Source: Bradyrhizobium sp. BR13661 (GTDB lineage: Bacteria > Pseudomonadota > Alphaproteobacteria > Rhizobiales > Xanthobacteraceae). From it: a stretch of DNA of 64,000 bases. Location of the stretch: NCBI RefSeq assembly GCF_029892425.1, contig NZ_JARXWB010000005.1:1-64000 (forward strand), in the 5' to 3' direction. Below the pieces are notes generated by a model. The model was given only the letters and a program-made list of their open reading frames with translations, was not told the origin of the DNA and searched no databases. Below, one piece after another: positions 8,607 through 17,756 of the stretch (position 1 is the first letter of the stretch; every line of letters begins with the position of its first letter). Position numbers and translations under genes: made by a program.

Positions 8607-9256
8607 CCAATGTCCCTAACCACCCTAGTAAGCGCGGCGAGCCAACCTTTTCAATATGGTTATGAAGAGTTGGGCTGCGGCTGATCGGCATCGAACACGG
8701 CTTCGTGGCCTCGAGCAACACCAGGGGCGGTACAGCAACGAATGGCCAAGCACGGAAACGGATCGTCTGAGGTTGACCGGCGTTCCGGGGAAGCCCGCGG
8801 ACGCAGCGCAAAATCAGCCCAATGTTTTTCAGCCAATGTCGTGTGGTGCGCTCGGAGGGCGGTCGCGTTCCCTGCGACTTCAATGGCTTATTCCACGAAC
8901 CGGTCCTGCAGGCGGACGTGCCGATAAATAAGACAATTCAATAACTTGATCGGATCCAAGTCGTCGAGGCACCAACCGTCACGGCGGCCTGTGGCGACAA
9001 TGCGGCCTGACGCGCTCGCCGGATCATCCCGACCTGGCGTGCGCAAAAATCTGCCGGGAGCCTGAGACCTTGCTGAGGCCCCGCCTCGAATCGCACCAGG
9101 TTCCTTAAAATGATGTTGCGGAACAAGATGATATTGCGAATATCCGGCTCGCCTTGACGACGCGGAGCGGCGCTAGTTCTGGTTGAAGGTCAGCATTTGT
9201 TCGTGCAGCCGTGATACGCGGACGCTACTATCAATCTTCAATCCAGAAATGCAGGC
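8607..9256. other. 650-bp intergenic stretch at the left edge of the putative island
   Basis: No convincing gene is present. Short open frames on both strands (for example 8742-8927 plus and 8938-9126 minus) have no recognisable domain and erratic composition. Parts near 9100-9150 and 9220-9245 look more AT-rich than the surroundings. It contains the tRNA-Leu 3'-end copy at 8843-8859. The promoter of the five-gene operon must lie in its last part, but I could not identify clear -35 and -10 boxes. There is no integrase gene. Confidence 0.6.
8843..8859. repeat. left copy of tRNA-Leu 3'-end direct repeat (candidate attL)
   Basis: The 17 bases GTGGTGCGCTCGGAGGG are identical, in the same orientation, to 19906-19922. 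The latter contains the CCA end, acceptor arm and part of the T stem of the tRNA-Leu gene. Similarity stops at both sides (TC-T before and C after here; TTGG and A at the tRNA). A short direct copy of a tRNA 3' end about 11 kb away is the usual footprint of site-specific integration. Confidence 0.65.
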
Positions 9257-12200
9257 ATGTTTGATTTTCTCAAATCGGTAATCGGCATCGGCAAGCCGGC
9301 GGGCGTGCCTGCCACCGAAGCCGACAACGCCACGGCCCGGGAGATCGTGATCGACCTCAAGCGGCTGGAGACGATCAGCCCGGACCTCGCCAAGCGCGCC
9401 ATCGCCTATGTCTTGACGGGCGAAGCCAGTTCCGTGCTGCTTGAGCTCGAACAACAGGCAAATGCCGTCAACGCCGCTCTCAACCAATACCAGCACACGC
9501 CCGCGGCTCAGGCCGCGCAGCAGAAGGCAATTGCAGCCCGCGACAATGTTCTCAAGCGGCAACATGGACCCGAAGCGACGTGGATACGGCGCTACCTCGA
9601 GGTGCTCACGCAGCCTCACAAGGGCTCTCGCTACGGTGTCTTCGCCCATAAAGGGCCGAGCCCGTTGTGGCTTCGGGGCTTTTTTGCCCAGGGCCAACTC
9701 GGCCTGCATACGCGGCAAAAGCCAGCAACCGATCTCACGACAGTGCTGAGCTGGCGCGATACCGACGACAGTGCAACCGTGCTCGCGTTAGACCTGCTCG
9801 TTCTGGAGAAGACCCACCAATATTATCTTGGTCATCGCGACCTCGGATCACAGTTCGATTTCGAACATGGCCTGCTGGCGGAGAAGCCGGCGGTCATCGA
9901 GTCCTTTGCGAAATACGACCGTCCGAGCCAGGCCATTGTCATTCATGTTCTGAAGCAGTTCGGCGTGCTCAGAGACGACTATTTTCAGCTCGTCTACCAG
10001 CAATATTTGTTGTCCCCCAGCAAAGCCGTTCGTGAGGCAGCCCAGAACGCGCTGCTCGCCGCATCGCCCGAGACTCTGGCCGCCAGCGTGATGCAGACTC
10101 TGGCCGACGGCAATCCGACGGCGCGCGCGCAAGCCGCGCAGATCCTGCCGATGGTTATGGGCGAACGGGCACGACCATTACTCGAGAACCATCTCGCCAA
10201 CGAAACCTCCAAGAACGTCCGCAAGGTCATCGAGCTCGGGCTCGGATCGTCATTCGTCAGCGCTGAAGCCGCCCAGACCGTGCGCACATTGCAGGGCGAC
10301 GGCGCCGAAGGCTATCTCGCCGCTGACGGCACCGAAGTGCTCGCGCCGCCAGCTGCCGCGTTGCCGCCACCGACGCCGCTGTCCGACGACGTCAAGGCCG
10401 GGTACTACGCTTTGCTCGACAAGGCCCACGCCAATTCCATGAAGCATTACGAGCGACAAAAAGCGTATTACGAACAAGCCACGGCCGAGCAACGGAAATC
10501 CTGGTCAAAATCGGCTCTTCCAGTACCGCCTCAACCGGTCGACCGCGCCATCGCCGACCGATACTGCGCCTTCCTGGCGTCGAACGATCCGATCAATGAA
10601 ACCGCAATCACCGCGATCGGGGTCGTCGGCCCCTTCGCACCCTACAACCCCGAGGCCGCGGCCGATCCGCCGTTCAGCAATCCGGACCTGACGCTGTGGC
10701 ACCTGTGCCGCGCGAGGACAATTGAAACCTACCGGGCCAGCAATGCGCATTGGTACCTCGGGAACTTGCTGAATGGCCACGGAGCGATTCCGGCCGCCAT
10801 TCATGCACGACTGACCAACGGCCTCGATCTGCGCTCGGTGACGGCGTTGATGCAGAAGGATCTGGAGCCCAACGAACTGGCGAAGCACGCGCTGAACGCC
10901 GGCCTTTCCGAAGACCTAGCTCCGGAAACGATCTGGCCCTATCTGGCGGCTCACTTCGATGTGCTTGACCAGGCGTTGGGGCAAGTAGCGGCAACGGATT
11001 TTCACGATCCGCCGGTGCAGAACGCCCTGGGCGTGCTTCGCGTGTTTCCGAAACTGCCAGCGCGCTATTTCAACACCGTCCTGACTCACGCGCTGTCGTC
11101 CAAGAAATCCTTCAACAAGCCCGCCCGTGGCTTGCTGCTGGAGGTCGACGGCATCGAGCAACGTCTGCTGCCGTTCCTTTCCGACAGCAAACAGGACATC
11201 CGTTCTGGTGTCGCCGAGATGCTCGGGGCCGTCGGCGCCGAGAGCGCCATCGGACCCATGCAGAAAGCACTCGGCAAGGAGAAGTCCGAACTGGTGCGGG
11301 CTGCCCTCCTCGGCGCGCTGCGACGGCTCAATGTCGACATCTCCGGCTACGTCTCGCCGGAGATCCTAATCAAGGACGCGGCCTCCGGTTTGAAAGGCAA
11401 GAAGGCCAAGGATATCGGCTGGTTTCCGCTCGACACCCTCCCCGCCCTCACCTGGGCGAGCGGCGGCGCAGTTCCGGCAGACGTGCCACGCTGGTGGATC
11501 GCGCTCGCGGGAAAGCTCGCGCAACCCGCCGGCAACGCGCTGTTCTCGCTCTGGCTCGATCAGCTCGCGCCCGAAAGCGCCGAGGCGCTCGGCCGCCACA
11601 TCCTCGGTAGCTTCCTGCGCTATGACGCAGCGCATTGCTCCGAAGACGACGCCAATGCCCACGCCAAGGCCCACGCCCAGCAGCGCTACGAGCAATATCA
11701 GGACTATGCCAAGCGCTGGAACAACGAGTTCTACCGCTCCTATACATATGAGAAGGCGTTTGCCGATCTGCGCGCAGAAAAACTTGGGACCTATCTCAAC
11801 AATGCCCAGGCCGATCGTGGCATCCTTGGGCTAGCGACGCGCGCGGAAGGCACCTTCGCGGTGCAGATGGTCCGCACCTATATGCGCGACCACTACAGGA
11901 GGACTGCGCAGGTCAAGGCGCTCGCGGAATATCTGAGCGGCCATACGTCGTCGGCCGCGCTCCAGATGCTGCTGTCGGTCGCCCGCCGCCATCGCACCAA
12001 CGCGGTGCAGGTGCTGGCGCAATCGCTGGTCGAACGCCTTGCCGACGAACGGGACTGGACCACCGACGAACTGGCCGACCGCACCATCCCGACGGCAGGT
12101 CTCGACGAGCGCGCCATTCTCGACCTTGAAATCGGCAGCCGCCTCTATCAGGCCAAGCTTGATGCCGAAGACGTGCTGACGCTCTACAATCCTGACGGCA

Positions 12201-13045
12201 AGGTGGTGAAGAGCCTGCCCCAGGTCAGCGACGGGCCGGACAAGGAAAGCGCCGCGGAAGCCAAGAAGGCCCTCGCGAACGCCAAGAAGGAATTGAAGCA
12301 GGTTCACGAATTCCAGGCCAAGCGGCTGTACGAAGCGCTCTGCGTCGGACGCCGCTGGCAGCTTGCCGATTGGCAACGCTTCCTGCTCGAGCACCCGATC
12401 GTCGGACGCCTGGTGCAGCGCCTGATCTGGCTTGGCCTCGACGCGCAAGGCGACATCGTCACCTCGTTCCGGCCGCTCGAAGACCTGTCCCTGACCGACA
12501 GCAGCGACAATGCGGTCGATCCTGCCTCCTTCGCCACGGTCCAACTGGCGCATCGTTCACTGCTGACGGCCGAACAAAGCGAAAGCTGGAAACAGCACTT
12601 CGCGGACTACAAGGTTGAGCCGCTGTTCAACCAGTTGGATCGCCCGGTGCTGGCAAGCGCAGTCGGAGGCTCCATCGACGATCGGGCCGGATTCATCATC
12701 GAAGCGTTCAAGCTGCGCAGCGCGGCGCAAAAGCTGGGCTATGACCGCGCGCAGGCCGAAGACGGCGGCTGGTTCACGCAATACATCAAGCCGTTCGCCG
12801 GCATCGCGATCAACGCCGTGATCGAGTTCACAGGGTCGCCGCTTCCGGAAGAGAATCGTGCGGTGGCGCTGGTCGCGGCCAAATTCGTGCGTGCGCGCAA
12901 GGGGCAGCGGTCGAGCTACGGCGCGCAGCTGGCGCTCAACGAGGTACCGCCCGTGCTGTTGAGCGAAGTCTGGAACGACCTTCATCAGATTGCGGCCGCC
13001 GGCAGCGGCTTTGCCGCCGACTGGCGCAACAAGGTGGCCTGGTAA
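9257..13045 (+). CDS. giant HEAT-repeat / DUF4132 protein (MolR/YehI-like)
   Basis: This is a 1262-residue soluble protein, first gene of a five-gene operon. The middle has helical-repeat segments of HEAT type (about 210-330 and 610-700, e.g. LPFLSDSKQDIRSGVAEMLG). The C-terminal part (about 975-1180) matches the DUF4132 style seen in E. coli MolR and YehI: WQRFLLEHPIVGRL, then SFRPLEDLSLTD, VQLAHRSLL and HFADYKVEPLFNQLDRPV. No catalytic motif is evident; a scaffold or substrate-recognition role for the AAA+ partner is inferred. Its stop overlaps the next ATG by one base (TAATG), implying translational coupling. The link with MoxR, VWA, SWIM and DUF5682 genes also occurs in the E. coli yeh region. 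Confidence 0.85.
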   Translation: MFDFLKSVIGIGKPAGVPATEADNATAREIVIDLKRLETISPDLAKRAIAYVLTGEASSVLLELEQQANAVNAALNQYQHTPAAQAAQQKAIAARDNVLKRQHGPEATWIRRYLEVLTQPHKGSRYGVFAHKGPSPLWLRGFFAQGQLGLHTRQKPATDLTTVLSWRDTDDSATVLALDLLVLEKTHQYYLGHRDLGSQFDFEHGLLAEKPAVIESFAKYDRPSQAIVIHVLKQFGVLRDDYFQLVYQQYLLSPSKAVREAAQNALLAASPETLAASVMQTLADGNPTARAQAAQILPMVMGERARPLLENHLANETSKNVRKVIELGLGSSFVSAEAAQTVRTLQGDGAEGYLAADGTEVLAPPAAALPPPTPLSDDVKAGYYALLDKAHANSMKHYERQKAYYEQATAEQRKSWSKSALPVPPQPVDRAIADRYCAFLASNDPINETAITAIGVVGPFAPYNPEAAADPPFSNPDLTLWHLCRARTIETYRASNAHWYLGNLLNGHGAIPAAIHARLTNGLDLRSVTALMQKDLEPNELAKHALNAGLSEDLAPETIWPYLAAHFDVLDQALGQVAATDFHDPPVQNALGVLRVFPKLPARYFNTVLTHALSSKKSFNKPARGLLLEVDGIEQRLLPFLSDSKQDIRSGVAEMLGAVGAESAIGPMQKALGKEKSELVRAALLGALRRLNVDISGYVSPEILIKDAASGLKGKKAKDIGWFPLDTLPALTWASGGAVPADVPRWWIALAGKLAQPAGNALFSLWLDQLAPESAEALGRHILGSFLRYDAAHCSEDDANAHAKAHAQQRYEQYQDYAKRWNNEFYRSYTYEKAFADLRAEKLGTYLNNAQADRGILGLATRAEGTFAVQMVRTYMRDHYRRTAQVKALAEYLSGHTSSAALQMLLSVARRHRTNAVQVLAQSLVERLADERDWTTDELADRTIPTAGLDERAILDLEIGSRLYQAKLDAEDVLTLYNPDGKVVKSLPQVSDGPDKESAAEAKKALANAKKELKQVHEFQAKRLYEALCVGRRWQLADWQRFLLEHPIVGRLVQRLIWLGLDAQGDIVTSFRPLEDLSLTDSSDNAVDPASFATVQLAHRSLLTAEQSESWKQHFADYKVEPLFNQLDRPVLASAVGGSIDDRAGFIIEAFKLRSAAQKLGYDRAQAEDGGWFTQYIKPFAGIAINAVIEFTGSPLPEENRAVALVAAKFVRARKGQRSSYGAQLALNEVPPVLLSEVWNDLHQIAAAGSGFAADWRNKVAW

Positions 13046-14148
13046 TGGAACAACGAAATGCCCTGCAGCTTCGCCCCAGCGCCGAAGCCCGCTTCGCCGA
13101 CGAGCTCTCGGCGCTGAAGGCGGCCGATCAGGGCCGGCGGCCGCCGGGATGGGCACTGTCCGCGCGCGCGGTCCGCAGTTTCATCCTTGGCGACAGCAAG
13201 CTCTCCATTCGCCGCAAGTTCTATGGCGACGACGCGCTGGTCGAACGCGCTTTGGTCGCCTTGATGAGCGAGCAAGGCCTGATGCTGGTGGGTGAGCCCG
13301 GCACCGCCAAATCGATGCTATCGGAATTGCTGGCCGCAGCGATCAGCGGCTCCTCCATGCTGGTGGTGCAAGGATCGACCGGCGTCACCGAGGACCACGT
13401 CCGCTACGGCTGGAACTATGCGCTGCTGATCGCCGAGGGCCCGACCCCGCGCGCGCTTGTCCCCTCGCCGGTAATGGAAGCGATGCGGCTTGGCCGTGTC
13501 GTGCGCATCGAGGAGCTGACGCGTTGTCCGCCCGAGATTCAGGATGTCCTAATCTCCGTGCTGTCGGAAAAGGTGATGGCGATACCCGAGCTCGGCGAGA
13601 GCGCCAGTGTCTATGCTGCGCCGGGCTTCTCGGTGATCGGTACCGCCAATCTCCGCGACCGGGGTGTGCATGAAATGTCGAGCGCGCTCAAACGCCGTTT
13701 CAACTTTGAAACCGTGCTTCCGCTGACTGACCCCGCCCTGGAATTGGAGTTGATCCGCCAGGAAGTCGACAAGCGGCTCGGCCGTGCCGACATTTCGGTG
13801 AACTTCCCCGACGAGGTCACCGATCTTCTCGTCACGACCTTCCAGGATTTGCGCCGGGGCCAGACCAGGGACCAGGTGCCGCTGTCAAAACCGTCGGCCG
13901 TGATGTCGACCGCGGAGGCCGTGAACATCGCCCACGCCGCCGCGCTCGAGGCGGCGTTTCTCGGCAATGGCGACGTCGGCGGCGCTCATATCGGGCGCCA
14001 GTTGCAGGGCGTCATTGTCAAAGACAATGCGGACGACGTGAAGAAGGTTCGCGCTTATGTCGACCACATCGTCAAGGAACGCGCCCGCCGCAGCAAGGTG
14101 TGGTCGGATTTTCTCAGCGCGGTGAAGGCGATGAAAGACGAGCGCTGA
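13045..14148 (+). CDS. MoxR-type AAA+ ATPase (YehL-like)
   Basis: A 367-residue AAA+ ATPase of the MoxR branch. Walker A is VGEPGTAKS at about residues 81-90. The Walker B region reads VRIEEL (residues 153-158), with Glu where Asp is usual before the catalytic Glu. Sensor 1 (GTANLRD) and an ALKRRF arginine-finger segment follow. MoxR ATPases act as chaperone-like remodelers together with VWA proteins, and a VWA gene lies two genes downstream. The ATG overlaps the stop of the DUF4132 gene by one base, and the next gene begins 10 bp after its stop. Together with gene order, this points to the E. coli YehL group. Confidence 0.92.
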   Translation: MEQRNALQLRPSAEARFADELSALKAADQGRRPPGWALSARAVRSFILGDSKLSIRRKFYGDDALVERALVALMSEQGLMLVGEPGTAKSMLSELLAAAISGSSMLVVQGSTGVTEDHVRYGWNYALLIAEGPTPRALVPSPVMEAMRLGRVVRIEELTRCPPEIQDVLISVLSEKVMAIPELGESASVYAAPGFSVIGTANLRDRGVHEMSSALKRRFNFETVLPLTDPALELELIRQEVDKRLGRADISVNFPDEVTDLLVTTFQDLRRGQTRDQVPLSKPSAVMSTAEAVNIAHAAALEAAFLGNGDVGGAHIGRQLQGVIVKDNADDVKKVRAYVDHIVKERARRSKVWSDFLSAVKAMKDER

Positions 14149-14158
14149 GGCTCACGGC

Positions 14159-16582
14159 ATGAGCGTACTTGATCCGGCCGCAATCGCCGGCCGCCTGTTT
14201 GACACCGAACGTAAGCTTTACTTTTTCCCGATCCGTCATCACTCGCCCGCCTGCGCGCTGCATCTGCGCGACGCGCTGCGCGCCATCCGTCCCGCCGCAG
14301 TACTGATCGAGGGGCCGGTCGATTTCGAGCCGCTGATCGACGAGTTGCTAGCACCCGGCGTCGTGCCACCGGTGGCCATGGTAGCGCTGCCGGGCAGCGA
14401 GGCGCGAGCCGGCAAAGGCCGCAGCGGCACCACCTATTATCCGATTTGCAGCCATTCGCCTGAATATGTCGCGATCCAGGAAGCCCGCCAACTCGGTGCC
14501 GCCATCCGCTTCATCGACCTGCCATCCCGCCATCCCGCCATGCTGTCGGACGGTCGCGACAAGGACCAGCCGCTGCTACCGATGCGGGAGACCATCTTCG
14601 ATCGCGGCGCCTATGTGCAGACAATGTGCGCGCGAACCGGCTTCCGCGATGGCCTGGCGTTATGGGACGGGCTGTTCGAGGCACGCGCCCGCAGCACCGA
14701 CTGGCGCAGCTTCTTTGCGAGCGTCGGGGCCTATTGCGCGTCGTTGCGCGCCGCGTCTCACACGGATGAGTTGCTGGCCGACGGGACGCAGGCGCGCGAA
14801 GCCATGATGCGCGGCTGCATCCATGGTGCGATCGCAACGGCATCGGGACCCATCGCCGTCGTGACCGGCGGCTTTCACACACCAGCGTTGATCGACGCGC
14901 AACCGGAAACGTCACAGCCGGACGGGACCAACAGCCGCTCCGATGCATGGCTCATCCGCTACGACTTTCGTGCGCTCGACCGGCTGAACGGCTACGGCGC
15001 CGGTCTTCCGCTGCCCGGCTTCTACGAACGCGTCTGGGAGCGCCTGATCGGCGCGAATGGCGAGGCCGAGAGCTCGCTGACCGAGGAGATCCTGACGAGC
15101 TTTCGCGCCCATCTGATCGCGAACGAACCGGCGCTGGCGTTCCCGTTCCCGACCCTGCGCGCCATGGTCGAAACGGCAAGGCGTCTTGCCGATCTGCGCG
15201 AACTGTCCGAGCCCGGGCGCACCGAGCTGTTCGACGCGGTGCAATCGTCGGCCATCAAGGAGGAGATCGAACTCGGCAGTCATCCGCTGCTGGCCGCCTT
15301 CACCACATTTCTCGGTGGCGACCGGCTGGGAGACCTGCCTCCCGGCAGCCGGCTGCCGCCGCTGATCCAGCGCGCGCGCGGCGAAGCCAGAGCGCACGGC
15401 CTGTCTCTCGAAGACGCCGTGCCCAAGACACGCGAGCTCGATATCTATCGCAAGCCACGGCATACCCAGGCCAGCCGGTTTCTGCACGCGATGCGGCTGG
15501 TGGCGCCCGCCTTCGCCCAGCGCGTTAAGGGCCCCGACAGGGTCCATGGCTTTCGCGCCGATACCTTGATGGAGACCTGGACCTACGCCTGGTCCCCCGT
15601 AGTCGAGGCATCCCTGATCGAGCGGGCAGCCGACGGTGAAACCGTGCAAGACGTCGCCGCCGCGATCCTGATCCGGCGTCTCGCCGATCTCGAAAAAGAG
15701 GGCCAGAGCAACAACACCGAGGCGGCGTTCAACCTGCTCAGCACTGCCTTCGATGCCGGGATCGGCGGCGCCGCCGATACGCTGATGGCCGCCGTCAGCG
15801 CCGCGGTCGGCGCCGATACCAATCTCTTGCGCCTGACCAATGCCCTGGTCATAGGCGAGGGCCTCGATGGCCGGGCGAAGGCCATGCACTCCGACGCGAC
15901 CGTCCGGGCATTTGCATCCCTGCTCACGCCCCTGCTCGATCGGCTGGCGCGCCGCATCGCCGAGCTGCTGCCCGACCTTGCCGCCGTCGATGCCGACCAT
16001 GTTGGCGAAGCAACGCAGTGCCTTGCGGCCCTGGTCGAGGCGATGGCCGATCCCGATCCGCCGTTTCCGACGCAACCGCTTCGCGATGCCCTTGCGCAGC
16101 TCCTGAGCGCGCAGCTCGATCCGCAACTGACCGGCGCCGTGATCGCGGTTGCCGCCTCGATCGGGCAGATCGATGAAACCGAAGCGGGTCGACGCCTGTC
16201 GGCCGCGCTGGCAGGCGCATTCGAACGCCCCGGCGAGGCCATCCGCACGCTGTCGGGAGTGATGGCACTTGCGCCGCAGCTGTTCGTCAATGACAGCGGC
16301 GTCATCGCGGCCGTCGACGATCTGTTCGGTGCCGTGGACGACCAGGGCTTCCTCGCGCTGCTGCCGCAACTGCGCATGGCGTTCGCCGAACTCAGTCCAC
16401 ATGAGACCGATCGTGTGGCCGCCGTCGTCGCAGCTGCGCACCGCGCCGGCGACGACGACATCGCCGTGCTGCAGCAGGTCCCGGATGCTCGCGTGCTGTC
16501 GGATCACCTCGCACTCAGCGAACGGCTGCGCAACCGGTGGCGCGAGGACGGTCTGGCGCAGTGGCTGGAGCAGGCGCCATGA
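14159..16582 (+). CDS. DUF5682 family protein (YehM-like)
   Basis: The 807-residue protein opens with the family hallmark FFPIRHHSPACA (about 22-33), then VLIEGPVDFEP, and carries VTGGFHTPAL at about residue 238. The paired E-G-P-x-D and G-G-F-H motifs resemble those of the EreA/ChaN/TIKI-type hydrolase superfamily. A hydrolytic N-terminal domain is therefore possible, but this is my inference. The remaining 500 residues are helical and unassigned. It is the third gene of the operon and overlaps the following VWA gene by 4 bp (ATGA). Its equivalent in the E. coli cluster is most likely YehM. Confidence 0.8.
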   Translation: MSVLDPAAIAGRLFDTERKLYFFPIRHHSPACALHLRDALRAIRPAAVLIEGPVDFEPLIDELLAPGVVPPVAMVALPGSEARAGKGRSGTTYYPICSHSPEYVAIQEARQLGAAIRFIDLPSRHPAMLSDGRDKDQPLLPMRETIFDRGAYVQTMCARTGFRDGLALWDGLFEARARSTDWRSFFASVGAYCASLRAASHTDELLADGTQAREAMMRGCIHGAIATASGPIAVVTGGFHTPALIDAQPETSQPDGTNSRSDAWLIRYDFRALDRLNGYGAGLPLPGFYERVWERLIGANGEAESSLTEEILTSFRAHLIANEPALAFPFPTLRAMVETARRLADLRELSEPGRTELFDAVQSSAIKEEIELGSHPLLAAFTTFLGGDRLGDLPPGSRLPPLIQRARGEARAHGLSLEDAVPKTRELDIYRKPRHTQASRFLHAMRLVAPAFAQRVKGPDRVHGFRADTLMETWTYAWSPVVEASLIERAADGETVQDVAAAILIRRLADLEKEGQSNNTEAAFNLLSTAFDAGIGGAADTLMAAVSAAVGADTNLLRLTNALVIGEGLDGRAKAMHSDATVRAFASLLTPLLDRLARRIAELLPDLAAVDADHVGEATQCLAALVEAMADPDPPFPTQPLRDALAQLLSAQLDPQLTGAVIAVAASIGQIDETEAGRRLSAALAGAFERPGEAIRTLSGVMALAPQLFVNDSGVIAAVDDLFGAVDDQGFLALLPQLRMAFAELSPHETDRVAAVVAAAHRAGDDDIAVLQQVPDARVLSDHLALSERLRNRWREDGLAQWLEQAP

Positions 16583-17742
16583 CGTCGCCAAACGACGGGA
16601 CGACGCGATTATCAGCGGAGCAGACACGCCGCCTGCTGCGCTGGCGCATGGCGCTGGGGCGCTACGCCGACAACCGGCTCAGCATTTCGGGCCTCTCGGC
16701 CGAAGATCTGCGGCGCGATCAATTGCTCGAGCGCATCTATGCCGAACGCGGACGCCAGCGCGGCCTGCGCATGGGCAGCGGCCGCAAAGGCTCGCTCGAT
16801 CCGAGCCAGATCACCATTCCCGACTGGCTCACCGACAGCCGCCGCCTGTTTCCGGGCTCGGTATTCGAGACCATTCAGGGCCATGCGCTGAATGATCTCG
16901 GGCTCGCCGGTCTGTTCGCCGATCCGGCCGCGCTCGAGAAGTTGCAGCCCAATCTCGACCTGATGAAGGTGCTGCTCGCATTCAAGGGAAAGGCGGACAG
17001 GAACCTGGTCGATGCGATCCGCCGGGTCGTCGATGTCGTGGTCGAAGAGTTGAAGCGGAAACTGAAGGCGGAGATGGACCGCGCTCTGTCGGGCCGGCGC
17101 GATCGGTTTCGCCGCGGCAAGCTGCGATCAGCCGCTAATCTCGATCTCCGCCGCACCATCCGCGACAATCTGCGCCATTTTGATCCCGAGCGTAACGCCG
17201 TCATCGCCGAGCGGCTGCATTTCGTGTCCCGGCAGAAGCGCCGCATGCCGTGGACGATCATCCTGTGCGTCGATCAGAGCGGGTCGATGCTGAATTCGCT
17301 TATCCACGCCACCGTGATGGCCTCGATCCTTGCAGGCCTGCCGGCCGTCGACGTGCGCTTCGTCGCCTTCGATACCTCGATCGTCGACATGTCCGACAAG
17401 CTTGCCGATCCGGTCGACCTGCTGCTCTCGGTCCAGCTCGGCGGCGGCACCGACATCGCGCGCGCAATGACCTATTGCGAGAGCCTCGTCGTCAATCCGA
17501 GCCGCACCGTCATCGCGCTGATCAGCGATTTCGAGGAAGGCGGCTCGCTCGCCGAGCTGCTGCGCTGCGTGCGCCGCCTGGCGGAAGCTCGCACCAAGCT
17601 GATTGGCTTGGCCGCGCTCGACACCGACGGCACAGCCGTCTTCAATCGCACCGCCGCCGAGAAATTAGCAGGCCTTGGCATGCATGTCGCGGCGATGACG
17701 CCCGACCGCTTCGCCGAATGGCTGGTCGGCGTCATGGACTGA
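16579..17742 (+). CDS. VWA-domain protein, CoxE/YehP-like
   Basis: This 387-residue protein has an N-terminal helical region rich in Arg and Leu (1-220). A von Willebrand factor A domain follows, with an intact MIDAS: D232-Q-S-G-S236 in LCVDQSGSM, and the later GGGTDIARAM. Metal-dependent VWA domains bind partner proteins. In MoxR systems the VWA protein is the usual adaptor that brings substrate to the ATPase. I place the start at 16579, the ATG overlapping the DUF5682 stop, because a frame starting at 16537 would lie inside that gene. The SWIM gene starts 14 bp after its stop. Confidence 0.9.
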   Translation: MTSPNDGTTRLSAEQTRRLLRWRMALGRYADNRLSISGLSAEDLRRDQLLERIYAERGRQRGLRMGSGRKGSLDPSQITIPDWLTDSRRLFPGSVFETIQGHALNDLGLAGLFADPAALEKLQPNLDLMKVLLAFKGKADRNLVDAIRRVVDVVVEELKRKLKAEMDRALSGRRDRFRRGKLRSAANLDLRRTIRDNLRHFDPERNAVIAERLHFVSRQKRRMPWTIILCVDQSGSMLNSLIHATVMASILAGLPAVDVRFVAFDTSIVDMSDKLADPVDLLLSVQLGGGTDIARAMTYCESLVVNPSRTVIALISDFEEGGSLAELLRCVRRLAEARTKLIGLAALDTDGTAVFNRTAAEKLAGLGMHVAAMTPDRFAEWLVGVMD

Positions 17743-17756
17743 GGCCTGGCACAATC

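Noticed and set aside
8938..9126. Small minus-strand frame (62 codons) in the left island gap, considered as integrase remnant
   Set aside because: No tyrosine or serine recombinase motif could be seen and no similarity to any family is recognised.
9154..9179. Sigma-70-like promoter (TTGACG ... TAGTTC) upstream of the five-gene operon
   Set aside because: The spacing is only 14 bp and the -10 match is poor.
14912..16627. Long minus-strand open frame opposite the DUF5682 gene
   Set aside because: Shadow frame of high-GC coding DNA. The plus-strand frame has DUF5682 motifs and operon overlaps.
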